From JAGOUN01 sp040389005 (GTDB lineage Bacteria; Pseudomonadota; Gammaproteobacteria; JAGOUN01), in NCBI GenBank assembly GCA_040389005.1, contig JAZKAS010000006.1, positions 1-52,558 on the forward strand: a stretch of 52,558 nt of DNA. Reading direction: 5' to 3'. A program made the translations under genes and the position numbers. This document shows, piece by piece, positions 26,117 through 34,186 of this stretch. The notes under the pieces were generated by a model, which ran no database searches, was not told the origin of the DNA, and saw nothing but the letters and a program-made list of their open reading frames with translations. Position 1 is the first letter of the stretch. Each line of letters opens with the position of its first letter.

Positions 26117-27385
26117 ATGTCGTCCATCTCTTTAGATTTAATTTACATTTTATTGGCGTGCGGCGCGGGTCTTTTTATGACCTGGGGTGTTGGCGCGAAT
26201 GATTTGGCCAATATCATGAGTACAACGATGGGGTCTAAAGCCATCACGCCGCGTCAAGCGATTGTGATTGCGGTTTTGTTTGAATTCGCCGGTGCTTTTT
26301 TTGGTAGTGGTCAAGTCACCAGCACTATTCGTACGGGTATTATCAATATTAATCTTGTGAACCCCGAGGTCTATTTAATTTATGGCATGTTGGCGATTTT
26401 AATGGCCGGCAGTGTCTGGATGACGCTTGCGAGCGTGATCGGTATGCCGGTTTCCATTACCAATGCGATTGTCGGTGGTTTGGTTGGCTTCGGCGCGAGT
26501 GTTTTAGGGGTTGATACTATCCATTGGGAAATGGTACGACGTATCGCCATTAGTTGGGTGTGTTCACCACTTATTGCGGGATTAGTTTCCTATTTATTGT
26601 TCGTGCTCATTCAAAAGCGTATTTTGAGTCGCAGCCAACCGCAACTGGCCATGAAAAAATTTCTACCGATATTTTTGTTGGGCGTTGGCGCGGTGCTATC
26701 AATCATGGTCGTGTTAAAAGGTTTTGAGCATTTCGGTGTTCATTTCCCCTTTATTGCGGGTTTTGGGTTGGTGATATTAACGAGTGCACTCATTTTAAGT
26801 TTGGGATATGGCTTGTTATGGCGTATTCCTAAGGCCAGTCATGATAATTTGCATGGACAGTTAGTCTATGTTGAAAAAGTATTTGGCATCTTGATGGGAA
26901 TTACGGCGTGTGCCATGGTGTTTGCGCATGGTTCGAATGATGTGGCCATTGCCGTTGGCCCGATTGCTGCAGTTTTGGGTGTTGTTCATTCGGGAGAAAC
27001 TTTAAGCGCTGCTACACCGATTCCTACCTGGGCGGTTGCGTTGGGCGCGTTTGGCGTGGTGCTCGGATTTTTGACTTATGGTCGAAAAGTCATTGAAACT
27101 GTCGGCTCGGGGATTACCGCGTTAACACCCAGTCGCGCTTTTTCAGCAACATTAGCGGCAGCGACAACCGTTATTGTCTCAACAAGTACGGGTATTCCCG
27201 TATCAGCAACGCAGACGCTCGTAGGTGCCGTATTGGGAGTTGGGCTCGCTCGTGGTATCGGCGCTTTGAATTTAACCGTCATACGTAATATTTTTACATC
27301 TTGGGTGATTACTATTCCCGCCACAGCGAGTATTTGTATTGTTTTTTTCTTTATATTGAAAGCTTCTTTTAAGTTAATGAGCTAA
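26117..27385 (+). CDS. pit: Inorganic phosphate transporter, PiT family
   Basis: A 422-residue membrane protein with about ten to twelve helices and the two PiT signature repeats: GANDLANIMSTTMGSKAIT near residue 26 and HGSNDVAIAVGPIAAV near residue 274. It imports phosphate, or metal-phosphate, across the inner membrane, driven by the proton or sodium gradient. An AAGGAG site precedes the ATG. It is co-oriented and closely spaced with the DUF47 gene and gapA, whose enzyme consumes phosphate. Confidence 0.95.
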   Translation: MSSISLDLIYILLACGAGLFMTWGVGANDLANIMSTTMGSKAITPRQAIVIAVLFEFAGAFFGSGQVTSTIRTGIININLVNPEVYLIYGMLAILMAGSVWMTLASVIGMPVSITNAIVGGLVGFGASVLGVDTIHWEMVRRIAISWVCSPLIAGLVSYLLFVLIQKRILSRSQPQLAMKKFLPIFLLGVGAVLSIMVVLKGFEHFGVHFPFIAGFGLVILTSALILSLGYGLLWRIPKASHDNLHGQLVYVEKVFGILMGITACAMVFAHGSNDVAIAVGPIAAVLGVVHSGETLSAATPIPTWAVALGAFGVVLGFLTYGRKVIETVGSGITALTPSRAFSATLAAATTVIVSTSTGIPVSATQTLVGAVLGVGLARGIGALNLTVIRNIFTSWVITIPATASICIVFFFILKASFKLMS

Positions 27386-27401
27386 TCGATAAGTTTTAGA
27401 C

Positions 27402-27407
27402 TATAAT
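27402..27407 (+). promoter_or_regulatory. -10 element for the 550-residue membrane protein
   Basis: A perfect TATAAT about 31 bp before the ATG at 27439, in GACTATAATCTG. The -35 position has no good hexamer, which may point to an activator-dependent promoter. Confidence 0.45.
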
Positions 27408-27438
27408 CTGTCCACAAATAGAAAAACAACGATAATGT

Positions 27439-29091
27439 ATGACAAATAATAATAACTCTATCTCTCGCTGGTTATGCTTAAATATCTGCTGTCACGCGTC
27501 AAAAGTTGAATCCGAGGGCATGGAAGCTTTACTGAGAGAGGCTCAAGAAGCTGATTCAAAGCCGTCGCCTTCCCGGGCGCATGACTACTTGAGAGCAACT
27601 TTTTGGTGGGGCATCTATCTTATCTCATCCGTACAACCAGGACTTAATGCCTGGAATGCTGCGGCTCGTCTTATGTATAATGCGGATTGTTCTGTCGGTG
27701 ATTTTCTTTGTTATGGCCCTGCCGCGTGGAAAGATGCAAAATCTATTGTTGTGTGGTTATTTGTCCTGTGTACTTTCTTGGATAATGTTGCGATTGCTCG
27801 TGTGTTCATGCCTGATGTTATGCATACCCTATGTGGTTCAGATGAATCACGGCTAAAAAAAACATGGAGTGAATGGGGGGCAGATCTAGTCGCAATGATA
27901 ACGTTTGAGAATTTCATTGGCATGCTAGCATCACGAAAATTTTACGCTTTTATACTTGCTGCGGCATGCTCCTTGATCACGTATAAACTTGGTGTTGATT
28001 CATTAACTATTTTTCAAACTATTTTTAACGGACAGGGCCGGATTTTGGAGCTATTTGGGCTTTTACTTGATGTAATTATGTTATCTACAGCTGTGTTCTC
28101 TACTTTTGCAACGCGAATGGTAGGGTGTGAAACAATGTTAGGCGTTTTTTTGCTGTGGATGCCCTATCTCTATCCTGATAAGCTGTTTAAATGTTTTGTG
28201 CATCAAAATTCTCAAAAAAATTCCCATCTACAACAGTTTTTAAATGGCATAATTGAGGATCATCCTAACAAACGAATGCTTTTAGATGTTATGCATCAAT
28301 GCTCGCTATACGAATATAACGTTGATTCCGACATCAGGGTGCAATACCTGGCGGCAATGAATCGGTATGATTATGAAGAAGCGGTGACAATTGCGCATCA
28401 AAACAATTTGCTTGGCACATCAAAAAATATTGGAGAAAATATTTTTTATGGATGTATTCAAGTGTTCAAAGCGCTCTGTTATTTTATTGCAGTTGCTTGT
28501 TATCCTGTTGTTTATAATATCACCTACGGGGCTTTTGCAAATGTAAAGGGTTGGTTGCAAACCAGTTATGCTGCAGCAACGGCAAATATCCTTTTTTATA
28601 TGTATGCGTTAGGTCGTCTTGCTGATCAATCTTACAGAACGATAAAAATGCATCTTCACTCTCAAATAAAATCGGGTGGTTTATGGACGATAGGTTTGTT
28701 AGGTGTGTTCACGGCATTTGGTTGTGCTAATCTTTTAGCGACAGCGTTGATACAAGTTAAAAAAGGTCAATTAAATAATTGGGGCTTGCCTCCCGCAATG
28801 GTGCCGGTTTTTTTCCCTCTCGTTCTTGGTTGTATTTCCGGGTTAACAAACGGCTTTGGGCTTGCGCGTATTGATCGAATCATTTTCGACAAACATTTAA
28901 CCGCTTCAAATGGCGCGGGCAAAAAATGGGTTGAACTTATCACTGGAGCTTCTGTTGAGCGAAAAGCAGATGTGGCTAGTCATATTGTTAGTTTGCGTAA
29001 TAATAGAGCTGGGACAATGTATCAACAACTTGAGACGCAAGAAAGTAATCCTATCCATAATAGGTCTAGGTTCGGAGTTCAAAGCGCCTAG
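27439..29091 (+). CDS. Unknown multi-pass membrane protein
   Basis: 550 residues, no recognised family. There is a polar N-terminus with clustered cysteines (LCLNICCH). Hydrophobic segments follow near 52-75, 103-123, 150-185, 200-222 and 228-245, then a soluble middle section of about 90 residues. Further helices lie near 345-375, 385-405, 425-445 and 455-480, with a polar tail at the end. No transporter signature is visible. It is a single gene with its own promoter between pit and cdd, and the frame stays open for 30 codons past the stop (to 29184). It may be an effector or an orphan membrane protein; I cannot decide. Confidence 0.65.
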   Translation: MTNNNNSISRWLCLNICCHASKVESEGMEALLREAQEADSKPSPSRAHDYLRATFWWGIYLISSVQPGLNAWNAAARLMYNADCSVGDFLCYGPAAWKDAKSIVVWLFVLCTFLDNVAIARVFMPDVMHTLCGSDESRLKKTWSEWGADLVAMITFENFIGMLASRKFYAFILAAACSLITYKLGVDSLTIFQTIFNGQGRILELFGLLLDVIMLSTAVFSTFATRMVGCETMLGVFLLWMPYLYPDKLFKCFVHQNSQKNSHLQQFLNGIIEDHPNKRMLLDVMHQCSLYEYNVDSDIRVQYLAAMNRYDYEEAVTIAHQNNLLGTSKNIGENIFYGCIQVFKALCYFIAVACYPVVYNITYGAFANVKGWLQTSYAAATANILFYMYALGRLADQSYRTIKMHLHSQIKSGGLWTIGLLGVFTAFGCANLLATALIQVKKGQLNNWGLPPAMVPVFFPLVLGCISGLTNGFGLARIDRIIFDKHLTASNGAGKKWVELITGASVERKADVASHIVSLRNNRAGTMYQQLETQESNPIHNRSRFGVQSA

Positions 29092-29194
29092 TTGCAGCAG
29101 CTTTACTGCTCGTGCGCGACCATGATAAATTTGCCTGATGTTCCTATTGCAGAATTAAAATCAATAGAATCAGAAACAAATTAGGTTGTAGCGC

Positions 29195-29223
29195 TTGTTG
29201 CGGCCGGGGACAGTTGCTATACT
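29195..29223 (+). promoter_or_regulatory. sigma70-type promoter of the nucleoside-salvage genes
   Basis: TTGTTG at 29195-29200 and TATACT at 29218-29223 with a 17-nt spacer, about 40 bp upstream of the cdd ATG. It probably serves cdd and pnp, and perhaps the genes beyond. Confidence 0.6.
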
Positions 29224-29263
29224 AACGCCAGTTTTCCTGGCCTTCTTTTTTACCGGTAGGTAT

Positions 29264-29668
29264 ATGAGTAATTTCGACCAGATGTTGTTAAAAGCAAGAG
29301 AAATCTTAAAGCATTCCTATTCGCCTTATTCCAATTTTCCTGTTTCCTGTGTCATTCGCACCAAAAATAATAAAATTTTTGCCGGTGTGAATATGGAAAA
29401 TGCTTCATTTCCACAAGGTATTTGTGCTGAAAGTGGGACTGTTGCACACATGATTTCAGCCGGTGAGCGAGAAATTGCAGAAATCGTCGTTTGTTCACAA
29501 AGTAATACACTTTGTTTCCCGTGTGGCGGTTGCCGTCAAGTATTATCTGAATTTTCTGATGAAAATACGATTGTTCACATTTGTCATGCAACCTCTGATG
29601 ATTTGCACACGACCAATATGGGAACGTTATTACCCCACAGTTTTAGTAAAAGAGAATTGGAGAGTTAA
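29264..29668 (+). CDS. cdd: Cytidine deaminase
   Basis: Converts cytidine and deoxycytidine to uridine and deoxyuridine. A 134-residue tetrameric-type enzyme with YSPYSNFPV near residue 20, NMENASFPQGICAES (Zn-ligand cysteine and catalytic Glu) and PCGGCRQ with the other two Zn cysteines. I chose the ATG at 29264, which has AGG 6 nt upstream and matches the family length. An upstream in-frame TTG at 29195 would add a hydrophobic leader unlike the family and overlaps the promoter. The next gene, pnp, begins 1 nt after the stop. Confidence 0.94.
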   Translation: MSNFDQMLLKAREILKHSYSPYSNFPVSCVIRTKNNKIFAGVNMENASFPQGICAESGTVAHMISAGEREIAEIVVCSQSNTLCFPCGGCRQVLSEFSDENTIVHICHATSDDLHTTNMGTLLPHSFSKRELES

Positions 29669-29669
29669 A

Positions 29670-30503
29670 ATGTCATCACCGGTCACGATTCAGGCAGCGA
29701 TTGAGTACGTTAAATCAAGAGCTCCAGGATTCAGTGCAAAGTTAGGGGTGGTGGCGAGTTCCGCACTTTCTGAATTTTCTGATCAATTAACACGAGCCGT
29801 GGTTATTCCTTATCAAGATATTCCCGGCGTGATTGCAGGCAGTGTACCTGGTCATGGTTCAAAACTTGTCATGGGTTATCTCGGCGATGTGCCGGTAGTT
29901 TGTTTGCAAGGTCGCTTGCATCGTTATGAAGGCGCGCCGTATCGTTCCATGCAAATCCTCATTAATTTAGTCAAGGGTTTAGGCGCTGATTCAATTATTA
30001 TTACCAATGTGTCTGGATCTTTACGTGCCAGTGTTGGACCGGGCGAATTAGTCGCAATCAACGACCACATTAATTTTTCATTTGATAGCCCGCTGGCTGG
30101 AAAAAATGATGACAGCGTCGGACCACGCTTTGTCTCGATGACCAATACTTATGATGTTGGAATGCGACGTACGTTATCGGGGATCGCGCATCAGCAAGGT
30201 TTTTATTTACACGAAGGGGTTTATATTGGTGTGGGCGGTCCGCATTTCGAAACGCCTGCAGAAATTCGTATGTTTCAAATGTTAGGTGGTGATGTGATTG
30301 GCATGTCGACGATTCCAGATGTGTTATTCGCAAAACATTGTGGCTTAAAAATTGCCGTGTTAGCGGTCATCGTGAATTTAGGCGCAGGCATGAATGCGGG
30401 TGAAGAGCTTAGTCATGAACATACGTTAGAAGAAAGCGCAAAAGCCGCAAGCCGTATGACGAATTTGATTGTTGAATACATAAAAAAAGTTGATAGTTTG
30501 TAA
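29670..30503 (+). CDS. Purine-nucleoside phosphorylase, trimeric type
   Basis: Splits purine nucleosides with phosphate into base and (deoxy)ribose-1-phosphate. The 277-residue protein has the phosphate-loop region PGHGSKLV, the signature LQGRLHRYEG near residue 85, IITNVSGSLR, GGPHFETPAEIRM and VNLGAGMN near the base-binding Asn. This is the PunA/XapA class rather than the hexameric DeoD class. The ATG at 29670 follows GGAGAG and lies 1 nt after the cdd stop, so the two are coupled. The product ribose-1-phosphate is the substrate of DeoB, encoded downstream. Confidence 0.93.
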   Translation: MSSPVTIQAAIEYVKSRAPGFSAKLGVVASSALSEFSDQLTRAVVIPYQDIPGVIAGSVPGHGSKLVMGYLGDVPVVCLQGRLHRYEGAPYRSMQILINLVKGLGADSIIITNVSGSLRASVGPGELVAINDHINFSFDSPLAGKNDDSVGPRFVSMTNTYDVGMRRTLSGIAHQQGFYLHEGVYIGVGGPHFETPAEIRMFQMLGGDVIGMSTIPDVLFAKHCGLKIAVLAVIVNLGAGMNAGEELSHEHTLEESAKAASRMTNLIVEYIKKVDSL

Positions 30504-30524
30504 TAATGTTTTTTGCTTAGCGGA

Positions 30525-30598
30525 GTCGTCATTGCGAGTACTCGAAGCAATCCATCCGAAAGAGAAGATAGATTGCTTCGAGTACTCGCAATGACGAC
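30525..30598. repeat. Palindromic hairpin repeat, family A, copy 2
   Basis: A 74-nt palindrome between pnp and tdk with a perfect 28-bp stem. The left arm begins GTCGTCATTGCGAGTACTCG; the right arm ends CGAGTACTCGCAATGACGAC. The loop is about 18 nt. It is the most complete of the three copies in the window. In RNA it would form a very stable hairpin within the salvage transcript. Confidence 0.92.
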
Positions 30599-30628
30599 AA
30601 CAAGGGTTTTGATTAGAAAGGTAGTTAA

Positions 30629-31210
30629 GTGGCCAAATTATATTTTTATTATTCTGCAATGAACGCTGGTAAAAGCACATCGCTGTTACAATCCGACTAC
30701 AATTATCGTGAACGCGGTATGGAAACATTGTTATTCACCGCCGGATTTGATGATCGTTACGGTGTTGGAAAAATTACATCGCGTATTGGGTTGCAAGCAG
30801 AAGCAATCATTTTTGACGAAGAATTTGATTTTCTAGAATATATGGAAAATTATTTGGCGGCGACAGATGCCAGTAAAATAAGCTGTATTCTTGTCGATGA
30901 AGCACATTTTTTAACAAAAGAACATGTTGAACAATTATCGGATATCAGTGATTATTTAAATATTCCTGTGTTGGCTTATGGTATTCGCACCGATTTTCGT
31001 GGCGAACTTTTTTCAGGCAGCGAATATTTATTGGCATGGGCGGATAAATTATCTGAAATAAAAACCATTTGTCACTGTGGGCGAAAAGCAATTATGAATT
31101 TGCGCATTGATGAAAATGGCGAAGTTGTTTCTGAAGGTGCGCAAGTGCATATTGGCCATGATTATGTATCTGTTTGCCGTAAACATTTTAAAGAAAAAAC
31201 ACCCAACTAA
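30629..31210 (+). CDS. tdk: Thymidine kinase
   Basis: Phosphorylates thymidine and deoxyuridine with ATP. The 193-residue protein is close to the E. coli enzyme: AKLYFYYSAMNAGKST (P-loop) at the start, ILVDEAHFLT (Walker B), YGIRTDFRGELF, and the Zn-type cysteines ICHCGRK with C at the tail (SVCRKH). The start is GTG at 30629. It follows the hairpin repeat by about 30 bp and is 12 nt ahead of the MFS gene. Confidence 0.96.
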   Translation: MAKLYFYYSAMNAGKSTSLLQSDYNYRERGMETLLFTAGFDDRYGVGKITSRIGLQAEAIIFDEEFDFLEYMENYLAATDASKISCILVDEAHFLTKEHVEQLSDISDYLNIPVLAYGIRTDFRGELFSGSEYLLAWADKLSEIKTICHCGRKAIMNLRIDENGEVVSEGAQVHIGHDYVSVCRKHFKEKTPN

Positions 31211-31222
31211 GAGGAGATAACT

Positions 31223-32536
31223 ATGTCAGCTGATAGTCGTGCATCGTATAAAAAAAATGGGCTCAATTCTCCTCTTGCGTGGCTAGTGTGTCTTGTCATT
31301 AGTTTGTTTTTTTTCTATGAGTTTGTGCAACTCAATATTTTTAATTCAATCGCTTCTGATATTCAATCTACGTTTGATTTAAGTTCTACAAAAGTAGGTT
31401 ATTTGGCGTCGATGTATTTTTACGGTAATTTTTTAATGGTAATTCCGGCGGGCATGTTGCTTGATCGATATTCAACAAAAAAAATTGCGTTAACTGCGAT
31501 GCTGCTTTCAACCAGTGCTACGATTGTTTTTTCAATGACAAGTAATTTTGAATTAGCAGCAGTTTGTCGATTTTTAGCGGGTATGGGTGCGGGCTTTTGC
31601 TTTCTTTCTTGCATTCGCTTGGCTTCGCGTTGGTTTACCGCTGATCGTCTCGCATTTGTGACTGGGGTGATTGTCACTATGGCGATGTTAGGAGGTATGG
31701 TTGCGCAGACACCAATGGCGCTTCTTTCCGAGGCGATTGGCTGGCGTCATGCAATGTTGTGCAACGGAATTTTAGGTCTTATTGTTATCGCATTGATTTT
31801 CTTGGTTGTTCGCGATTGCCCAAAAGTAGAAGATGGGCATATCAATGAAGAGCATAAACATTTAGAGAAATATGGCGTGTTGCATAGTTTGTCGCGAGTG
31901 ATGAGAAATAAAAATAATTGGTTAGGTGGTTTGTATACCATGTTGATGAATTTGCCGATTTTTATTTTAGGCGCACTTTGGGGGATGATTTATTTAGAGC
32001 GCGTGCATGGAATTACGCATGCACAAGCTTCTTATGTTGCGAGTATGCTGTTTGTTGGTGTGATTTTTGGTTCACCTGCATTTGGTTGGTTTTCCGATAA
32101 AATTCATTCACGACGTATGCCGATGTTTATCGGGGCAATTACCTCATTAATTGTTATTCTTCCCGTGTTGTACGTGCCGCATTTGTCGATGACAACTTTG
32201 TTAATATTGTTTTTCTTATTAGGATTTTTAACCAGTTCTCAAGTAATTAGTTATCCTGCGATTGCAGAATTGAATCCGATTGAATTAACGGCAAGTGCGG
32301 TGAGTATTGTTTCTGTTGTGATTATGGCGAGTGGTATTGTTGTTCAGCCATTGACTGGTTGGCTTATTGGTTTGCATTGGGATCATACGATGTTAAATGG
32401 GCAGCCGGTTTATTTAACTAAAGATTTTATGTGGGCAATGTTGATTATGCCCGTGAGTTTTGCGCTGTCATTCTTTATTGCTTTGAAAATTAAAGAAACC
32501 GGTTGTCGCTCTGAGTATGAGCATTTGAAAGATTAA
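31223..32536 (+). CDS. Major facilitator superfamily transporter, probably for nucleosides
   Basis: 437 residues with twelve predicted helices in two halves and an MFS loop motif GMLLDRYSTKK after helix 2. A GAGGAGA ribosome-binding site precedes the ATG. It lies between tdk and deoB, 4 nt before the latter, in a run of nucleoside-salvage genes. Nucleoside import is therefore the most likely job, as for the Legionella Pht transporters (PhtC/PhtD are linked to thymidine). The sequence alone does not settle the substrate. Confidence 0.85.
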   Translation: MSADSRASYKKNGLNSPLAWLVCLVISLFFFYEFVQLNIFNSIASDIQSTFDLSSTKVGYLASMYFYGNFLMVIPAGMLLDRYSTKKIALTAMLLSTSATIVFSMTSNFELAAVCRFLAGMGAGFCFLSCIRLASRWFTADRLAFVTGVIVTMAMLGGMVAQTPMALLSEAIGWRHAMLCNGILGLIVIALIFLVVRDCPKVEDGHINEEHKHLEKYGVLHSLSRVMRNKNNWLGGLYTMLMNLPIFILGALWGMIYLERVHGITHAQASYVASMLFVGVIFGSPAFGWFSDKIHSRRMPMFIGAITSLIVILPVLYVPHLSMTTLLILFFLLGFLTSSQVISYPAIAELNPIELTASAVSIVSVVIMASGIVVQPLTGWLIGLHWDHTMLNGQPVYLTKDFMWAMLIMPVSFALSFFIALKIKETGCRSEYEHLKD

Positions 32537-32540
32537 AAAA

Positions 32541-33737
32541 ATGAATAAACGCGCTTTCATTATTGTACTAGATTCTTTCGGCATTGGATCTTCTGCAGAC
32601 GCATCTGCAGAAGATCAAGGTGCCAATACTTTGTTGCATATTGCAGAAAACTATCCGTTAAAAATCCCCAATCTTTGCGCGTTAGGTTTAAACGAAGCGT
32701 TAAAAGAAAGTTGCGGACAATATGCAAAAGGGTTGCCTGTTTTAGAAAATTTTTCAGGCAGTTACGGTTATGCCGTTGAAAAAAGTGCGAGCAAAGATAC
32801 GCCGAGTGGTCATTGGGAAATGGCTGGTTTGCCAGTCGTTGAAGACTGGGGTTATTTTAAAGAAACAAGTAACACATTCCCTACTGATTTATTAGCAACA
32901 TTTATTCGTGAAGCAAAAATACCCGGCGTGCTGGGAAATTGTCACGCGTCAGGCACGGAAATTTTAGTAGAATTAGGCGAAGAACATATTAAAACCGGCA
33001 AGCCAATTGTCTATGCATCAGCCGATAGCGTTTTTCAAATTGCGGTGCATGAAGAACATTTTGGTTTAGAGCGTTTATATGAGCTTTGTGAAATCGCACG
33101 AACATTAGTAGATCCTTATCGAATCGCACGTGTTATTGCGCGTCCTTTTATTGGAGAAACTGCGCAGACATTTAAACGTACCGGTAATCGTCGTGATGTT
33201 GGCATTCCACCTTTTGCGCCTACGTTATTAGATCATGTGATTGAGAGTGGCCATGAAGTTTTTGCTGTTGGTAAAGTTCACGATATTTTTTCAGGAAGAG
33301 GCATTACGAAAAAGTTAAAAGGTTCAACGAACGCAGAAAGTTTTGCTTCACTCATGCAAGCGCAACAAGAAGCAAAATCAGGTGATTTCGTATTTGCAAA
33401 TTTTAATGATTTTGATACCTTGTTTGGGCATCGACGTAATGTGGTAGGATATGCAGAAGCATTAGAAATCTTTGATCGGCAATTGCCGCAATTTATCGCT
33501 GCGATGCAACCAGGTGATTTGGCAATTATTACGGCAGATCATGGTTGTGACCCAACTTGGTTGGGTACTGATCACACGCGCGAGCATGTGCCTGTGTTAG
33601 CGTTTGGTCCAAATATTGTGGCTCGATCTTTTGGTAAGAGAAATAGTTTTGCTGATATTGGACAGACGATTACAAAACATTTAAATGTCGAATTTTTACG
33701 TTATGGAACAAGTTTTGACAAAATTTTTGATTATTAG
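32541..33737 (+). CDS. deoB: Phosphopentomutase
   Basis: Interconverts (deoxy)ribose-1-phosphate and (deoxy)ribose-5-phosphate. An alkaline-phosphatase-fold enzyme of 398 residues (E. coli about 407). It has the metal site IIVLDSFGIGSSADA with DQGANTLLHIA, SKDTPSGHWEMAG with the catalytic Thr, and the C-terminal metal site ITADHGCDPTWLGTDHTREHVP. It links the PNP product to the pentose phosphate pathway and so to the transketolase in this window. deoA, deoC and udp are not present here. Confidence 0.96.
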   Translation: MNKRAFIIVLDSFGIGSSADASAEDQGANTLLHIAENYPLKIPNLCALGLNEALKESCGQYAKGLPVLENFSGSYGYAVEKSASKDTPSGHWEMAGLPVVEDWGYFKETSNTFPTDLLATFIREAKIPGVLGNCHASGTEILVELGEEHIKTGKPIVYASADSVFQIAVHEEHFGLERLYELCEIARTLVDPYRIARVIARPFIGETAQTFKRTGNRRDVGIPPFAPTLLDHVIESGHEVFAVGKVHDIFSGRGITKKLKGSTNAESFASLMQAQQEAKSGDFVFANFNDFDTLFGHRRNVVGYAEALEIFDRQLPQFIAAMQPGDLAIITADHGCDPTWLGTDHTREHVPVLAFGPNIVARSFGKRNSFADIGQTITKHLNVEFLRYGTSFDKIFDY

Positions 33738-33901
33738 CGCATTCGTTTTTTTATATAGGAGCAGCAGGAGCTCGTGTTTTATCTGATTCATTATTTGATT
33801 TGTTGACTTCCTTGATCTCGGACTATGCTTAAAGATACGATCAAAGCAAAACAGGCCTCAGGCGAGTTTGAATTTAGTAAGCCATATTAGCGTTTAAATT
33901 T

Positions 33902-34186
33902 TTATTGTTGATGTGTTTCTTCAGGAACGTAACCTGCGGGTTTTTCACTGCCTTCGCCAAATAAAAACTTTTCCATTTCTTTAACCAAAAAAGCGCGAGC
34001 CGTTGCATCTAACATATTTAAACGATATTCATTTATTAACATCGTTTGATGGCTGAGCCATTGTTGCCAAGCGGGTTTAGAGATATGTGTGAAAATACGT
34101 TGACCAAGTTCGCCGGGATAAGGTTGCGCAGTCAGCGCCTCAGCGTCGATTTTTAGTTTTTCACAGAAAATGGTTTTTGTGGTCAT
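33902..34186 (-). CDS. yggX: Probable Fe(2+)-trafficking protein YggX
   Basis: A small (94-residue) YggX-family protein, thought to protect or move iron under oxidative stress. It keeps the N-terminal cysteine (IFCEKL, C8) and the family pattern PYPGELGQRIF, then WQQWLSHQTMLINEYRLN. The start overlaps the mutY stop by 4 nt, the same mutY-yggX order as in E. coli, which supports the call and a shared transcript. The 164 bp between its end and deoB hold nothing convincing. Confidence 0.94.
   Translation of the reverse strand: MTTKTIFCEKLKIDAEALTAQPYPGELGQRIFTHISKPAWQQWLSHQTMLINEYRLNMLDATARAFLVKEMEKFLFGEGSEKPAGYVPEETHQQ

Noticed and set aside
29122..29184. A 20-codon frame after the 550-residue protein
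   Set aside because: No ribosome-binding site and too short to judge; it is the in-frame continuation past the stop and is noted only as possible former coding DNA.
33825..33890. A 21-codon frame between deoB and yggX
   Set aside because: No homology and no ribosome-binding site; a nearby TTGACT/TATGCT pair has a 15-nt spacer and is poor as a promoter.
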